NCBI RefSeq assembly: GCF_000176915.2
Contig: NC_014844.1
Span: 1,922,001-1,986,000, forward strand
Direction of reading: 5' to 3'
DNA: 64,000 bases
Source: Pseudodesulfovibrio aespoeensis Aspo-2
GTDB taxonomy: Bacteria > Desulfobacterota > Desulfovibrionia > Desulfovibrionales > Desulfovibrionaceae
Under the pieces are notes generated by a model. The model saw only the letters and a list, made by a program, of their open reading frames with translations. It made no database searches and had not been told where the DNA came from. How positions within the stretch are numbered: the first letter of the stretch is position 1; each line of letters begins with the position of its first letter. Of this stretch, positions 60,669 through 64,000 are shown one piece after another. The translations under genes were made by a program, and so were the position numbers.

Positions 60669-61973
60669 ATGATTTTCGACGTGAAGAACGAAACCCTGCC
60701 CCGCGAGGAGCTCGAAAAGCTCCAGCTCAGACGGCTCCAGGCGCTGTGCGAGCGGGTCTATGCCAATGTGCCCTTCTACAGGAAGAAATTCGACGAGAAG
60801 GGGCTCAAGCCCGCAGACATCCGCAAGCTCGAAGATGTCCGGCTCCTGCCCTTCACCGAGAAACAGGACCTGCGCAACCACTACCCTTTCGGCATGTTCG
60901 CCGTGAGCCGCGACCAGATCGTGCGCATCCACTCCTCGTCCGGGACCACGGGCAAGGCCACCGTGGTCGGCTACACCAAACGCGACCTTGAGACCTGGGG
61001 GCAGCTCATGGCCCGCTCCTTCGTGGCTGCCGGGGCCACGGCCAGGGACATGATCCACAACGCCTACGGCTACGGCCTGTTCACCGGCGGCCTCGGCGCG
61101 CACTACGGCGGCGAGACCCTGGGCGCGGCCATGGTGCCCATCTCCGGCGGCGCCACCCGCAGGCAGGTCATGCTGCTCAAGGATTTCGAATCCGACGTCC
61201 TCTGCTGCACCCCCTCCTATGCCCTGTTCCTGGCCGAGAGCGCGGCGGAAATGGGCATCGACATCCGCAGGCTGCCCCTGCGCATCGGCATCTTCGGGGC
61301 CGAGCCGTGGACCGAGGAGATGCGCCGCGACATCGAGGCCAAGCTCGGCATCAAGGCCATCGACATCTACGGCCTGTCCGAGGTCATGGGGCCGGGCGTG
61401 GCCATCGAGTGCGAGGACGCCCAGGACGGTCTGCACATCCAGGAGGACCACTTCCTGGCCGAGATCATCGACCCGGACTCGGGCGAAAAAAAGGCTCCCG
61501 ACGAGGAAGGCGAGCTGGTCTTCACCACCCTGACCAAGGAAGGCATCCCGCTGCTCCGTTACCGCACCCGCGACCTGACCACCCTGAACGCCACCCCCTG
61601 CCGGTGTGGCCGGACCACGGCCCGCATGCGCCGCGTCACGGGCCGCAGCGACGACATGCTCATCATCCGGGGCGTCAACGTGTTCCCGTCCCAGATCGAG
61701 TCCATCCTCATCGAGACCGAGGGGCTGACCCCGCACTACCAGCTCATCATCGCGCGCCAGGGCAACATGGACACCCTGGAGGTCCAGGTGGAGGTCAACG
61801 AATCCATGTTCTCGGACGAGATTAAGAATTTACAACGAGCGGAATCAAAGGTAACCAAGAACATCAAGGAATTCCTCGGCGTCACGGCCAAGGTCAAGCT
61901 GGTCGAGCCCAAGACCATCGCCCGCTCCGAGGGCAAGGCCAAGCGCATCATAGACAAGAGGAACGAAGGTTAA
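60669..61973 (+). CDS. paaK: Phenylacetate-CoA ligase
   Basis: 434 residues, ANL superfamily. [24 protein letters not shown] opens as in PaaK. The AMP-binding motif is [19 protein letters not shown] near residues 88-106; [26 protein letters not shown] and [22 protein letters not shown] follow. It activates phenylacetate or related aryl acids with ATP and CoA. The ACT-domain partner follows after 27 bases. In sulfate reducers this pair often accompanies 2-oxoacid oxidoreductase genes for aromatic amino acids, but none lies in view. Confidence 0.93.
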   Translation: MIFDVKNETLPREELEKLQLRRLQALCERVYANVPFYRKKFDEKGLKPADIRKLEDVRLLPFTEKQDLRNHYPFGMFAVSRDQIVRIHSSSGTTGKATVVGYTKRDLETWGQLMARSFVAAGATARDMIHNAYGYGLFTGGLGAHYGGETLGAAMVPISGGATRRQVMLLKDFESDVLCCTPSYALFLAESAAEMGIDIRRLPLRIGIFGAEPWTEEMRRDIEAKLGIKAIDIYGLSEVMGPGVAIECEDAQDGLHIQEDHFLAEIIDPDSGEKKAPDEEGELVFTTLTKEGIPLLRYRTRDLTTLNATPCRCGRTTARMRRVTGRSDDMLIIRGVNVFPSQIESILIETEGLTPHYQLIIARQGNMDTLEVQVEVNESMFSDEIKNLQRAESKVTKNIKEFLGVTAKVKLVEPKTIARSEGKAKRIIDKRNEG

Positions 61974-62000
61974 CCCATGCCAACGAGCGAGGACACCACC

Positions 62001-62432
62001 ATGAAAGTAGATCAGCTCTCCATATTTCTCGAAAACCGCGCCGGTCGGCTGGCCGAGGTCACCCGGCTTCTGAGCGAGGCGAATGTCAACATCCGCGCCC
62101 TGTCCCTGGCCGACACCTCGGACTTCGGCATCCTGCGCCTGATCGTCTCGGACTTCGAGACCGCCAAGACCAAGCTCAAGGAAAACGGCTTCACCGTAGG
62201 CCGCACCTCGGTGGTGGCCGTGGAGATCACCGACAAGCCGGGCGGGCTGCACGCCATCCTGAGCATGCTCCAGGAGGAAGGCATCAACGTGGAATACATG
62301 TACGCCTTCGTCACCCAGAGCGGCGACCGGGCCGTGCTCATCTTCCGCTTTGACCGCACGGACCAGGGCATCGAGCTGCTGCTCAAGAACGGCATCAACG
62401 TCATTGCCGGCGACAAACTCTACGACCTCTAG
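62001..62432 (+). CDS. ACT-domain protein associated with phenylacetate-CoA ligase
   Basis: 143 residues with two ACT domains: [40 protein letters not shown], and [40 protein letters not shown]. Such tandem ACT proteins bind amino acids; beside PaaK they probably sense an aromatic amino acid. I chose ATG 62001 since the 61977 frame adds eight residues. It is ended by a strong terminator. Confidence 0.9.
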   Translation: MKVDQLSIFLENRAGRLAEVTRLLSEANVNIRALSLADTSDFGILRLIVSDFETAKTKLKENGFTVGRTSVVAVEITDKPGGLHAILSMLQEEGINVEYMYAFVTQSGDRAVLIFRFDRTDQGIELLLKNGINVIAGDKLYDL

Positions 62433-62451
62433 GCCTTCTTGCACCACTTCC

Positions 62452-62482
62452 AGGGGGAGCCTTCGGGTTCCCCCTTTTTTTT
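62452..62482 (+). terminator. Terminator after the paaK-ACT unit
   Basis: Arms AGGGGGA and its complement TCCCCCT with CC/GG inside, a TTCG tetraloop, then an eight-T run. Confidence 0.93.
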
Positions 62483-62550
62483 CGCCCGGCGCTTTACCCT
62501 CTCCCCTCTCCGGGGTATGCTCCCGCTTCACGCACAGACAGGAGATCAAC

Positions 62551-64000
62551 ATGACCTTGCACGGCCTGATCCGGCACGACGACTTCCAGTGGCATCTGCC
62601 CATGACCGGCGACATGCGCGTCCCGGCCATTGTCTATGGCAGCCTTGAGCTGGTGCGGGCCATGGAGGATCAGGCCCTGACCCAACTGCGCAACGTGGCC
62701 TGCCTGCCGGGCATCGTCAGGGCGGCCATGGCCATGCCGGACGCCCACTCCGGGTACGGATTCCCCATCGGCGGGGTGGCCGCCTTTGACCCGGCCAGGG
62801 GCGGCGTGGTCTCCATGGGCGGGGTGGGGTTCGACATCGCCTGCGGGGTGCGCACCCTGCTCACCGGGCTGACCCGCGACGACATCCTGGCCCGGCGCGA
62901 GGCGTTGGCCGACGCCCTGTTCCACGCCGTCCCCTCCGGGGTGGGCCAGGGCGGCAGGATCATCCTCAAAGGCGACGAAATGGCGCAGATGCTCGAAGGC
63001 GGCGCAGCCTGGGCAGTGGGCCGTGGGTACGGCCTGCCAGCCGACCTCGCCCGCATCGAGGACCATGGCCGCATGCCAGGAGCCATGCCCGGCCACGTCT
63101 CGCCGCGCGCCCGTGAGCGCATGCGCGACCAGCTCGGCACCCTGGGGGGAGGCAACCACTATCTTGAAGTGCAATGGATCGAAAGGATTCTTGACGCCGA
63201 CAAGGGCGCGGCCTTTGGCCTGAGAGAAGGCGACGCCGTGATCTCCATCCACTGCGGCTCACGCGGGCTGGGCCACCAGATCGGGCAGGACTTCATCGAC
63301 GAGCTGGCTCCGGGCTCCAAGGCGCGGCGCAAGGGCAAGGCCGCCGCGCCCAACCCGTACCTGCCGGTGCCGGACCGCGAGCTGGTCTGCGCGCCCATTG
63401 ATTCGGAGCCGGGCCGCCGCTACCTCGGCGCCATGCGGGCAGGCATCAACTGCGCCCTGGCCAACCGGCAGGTGATCACCCACCTGGTGCGCGGGGTCTT
63501 TGCCGACCTCTTCCCCGCGGCCCGCCTCGACCTGCTCTACGATGTGTCCCACAACACCTGCCGGGCCGAGCGCCATCTGGCCGAGGGCAAGGAGCAGACC
63601 CTTTTCGTGCACCGCAAGGGGGCCACCCGCGCTCTTGGCCCCGGCCACCCTGAGCTGCCGGACACACTGCGCGCCACGGGCCAGCCCGTGCTGGTGGGCG
63701 GCTCCATGGGCACCGCCTCCTACATCCTGGCCGGAACCGCCGAGGGCGAGGCCCGGAGCTTTGCCTCGGCCTGCCACGGCGCGGGCCGGAGCCTGAGCCG
63801 CACCGAGGCCAGACGCCGTTTCAAGGGACGCGACGTAGTGGACACCCTGCAGCACCATGGGATTTTCATCCGCACTTTTTCTGATCGGGGTATTGCCGAG
63901 GAAGCGCCAGGGGCGTATAAGGATATAGATGAAGTCATAGCCAGCGCCGCCGGGGCCGGATTGGCCGTCCCCGTGGCAAGGACACACCCCCTGATCTGCG
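62551..64000 (+). CDS. rtcB: RtcB-family RNA ligase/repair protein (3' end missing)
   Basis: 483 codons are visible before the window edge, with the last residues RTHPLIC near the usual family C terminus. The Mn/GTP-dependent ligase joins 2',3'-cyclic phosphate and 5'-OH RNA ends. The guanylylated histidine is His409 in CHGAGRSLSR. Metal-site segments AMPDAHSGYGFPIGGV, GVGFDIACGVRTLL, GTLGGGNHYLEV, ISIHCGSRGLGHQIG and YDVSHNTCRAERH are intact. GGAG precedes ATG 62551, after the terminator. The repair function fits a stress or tRNA-repair role. Only the end of the C terminus is unseen. Confidence 0.93.
   Translation, partial: MTLHGLIRHDDFQWHLPMTGDMRVPAIVYGSLELVRAMEDQALTQLRNVACLPGIVRAAMAMPDAHSGYGFPIGGVAAFDPARGGVVSMGGVGFDIACGVRTLLTGLTRDDILARREALADALFHAVPSGVGQGGRIILKGDEMAQMLEGGAAWAVGRGYGLPADLARIEDHGRMPGAMPGHVSPRARERMRDQLGTLGGGNHYLEVQWIERILDADKGAAFGLREGDAVISIHCGSRGLGHQIGQDFIDELAPGSKARRKGKAAAPNPYLPVPDRELVCAPIDSEPGRRYLGAMRAGINCALANRQVITHLVRGVFADLFPAARLDLLYDVSHNTCRAERHLAEGKEQTLFVHRKGATRALGPGHPELPDTLRATGQPVLVGGSMGTASYILAGTAEGEARSFASACHGAGRSLSRTEARRRFKGRDVVDTLQHHGIFIRTFSDRGIAEEAPGAYKDIDEVIASAAGAGLAVPVARTHPLIC

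Overview
This 64 kb stretch is a gene-dense, high-GC bacterial chromosome segment. The gene content fits a sulfate-reducing Desulfovibrio-type organism, and Pseudodesulfovibrio is my best guess. The signs are a ferredoxin:thioredoxin reductase catalytic subunit beside a glutaredoxin, folate-dependent TrmFO, citramalate synthase for isoleucine, a phenylacetate-CoA ligase/ACT pair, and a DivIVA-YggT-YggU cluster. No sulfate-reduction gene lies in the window, so the lineage is inferred. I see no rRNA, tRNA, CRISPR array, insertion sequence or prophage. It reads as core genome with small lineage-specific islands.

Layout, left to right. 1-6.3 kb (minus): a SurA-like chaperone, mfd, cheW and UDP-glucose dehydrogenase, with a small orphan acidic protein on plus. 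6.5-13.0 kb (plus): one tight operon, pdxJ-acpS-nnrD-CBS-tsaE-lysC-cimA, closed by a strong terminator. 13.1-16.4 kb (minus): an EAL-like/HDOD signalling protein, gap and surE. 16.6-21.8 kb (plus): a YhaM-type exonuclease, tmk, a polar amino-acid ABC importer without its ATPase, then the glutaredoxin/FTR pair. 21.9-25.8 kb (minus): an M48-PDZ protease, metY and trmFO. 25.9-39.4 kb (plus): oligopeptide ABC ATPases, an HD-domain protein ending in a tandem repeat, cobalt/nickel ECF components, a MATE/GNAT-like/GT-like/phosphodiesterase cassette, a UvrD helicase, thiL, trmO and a hydrolase. 39.5-46.9 kb (minus): a UPF0316 membrane protein, then a ten-gene run from two uncharacterised genes through HAD, yggT, divIVA, yggU and DUF465 to ilvB-ilvN-ilvC. 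47.1-50.1 kb: tatA, two exported proteins and sixA. 50.1-53.7 kb (minus): MBL ribonuclease-rsmD-coaD-miaA. 53.9-55.5 kb (plus): a LOG protein and a DMT exporter. 55.6-60.3 kb (minus): a chemoreceptor, a zinc ribbon, gpmI, rsfS and a nitroreductase. 60.7-64 kb (plus): paaK, an ACT protein and rtcB, which is cut by the window edge.

Metabolically, lysC, cimA and ilvBNC cover aspartate-family and branched-chain amino acids, metY homocysteine, gap and gpmI lower glycolysis, and pdxJ, thiL, coaD and acpS cofactors. RNA maintenance is well represented: tsaE, trmFO, miaA, trmO, rsmD, rsfS, rtcB, YhaM and the MBL enzyme.

The least conventional features are two genes that appear to start at ATT, a 30-bp in-frame repeat interrupted by an amber stop, a 14-bp A/T-tract repeat upstream of the exported-protein pair, a promoter with a palindrome in its spacer followed by a hairpin that hides the ribosome site, a cysteine-rich uncharacterised protein, and a chemoreceptor whose sensor-like domain sits at the C terminus. 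None is proven to be a new system.
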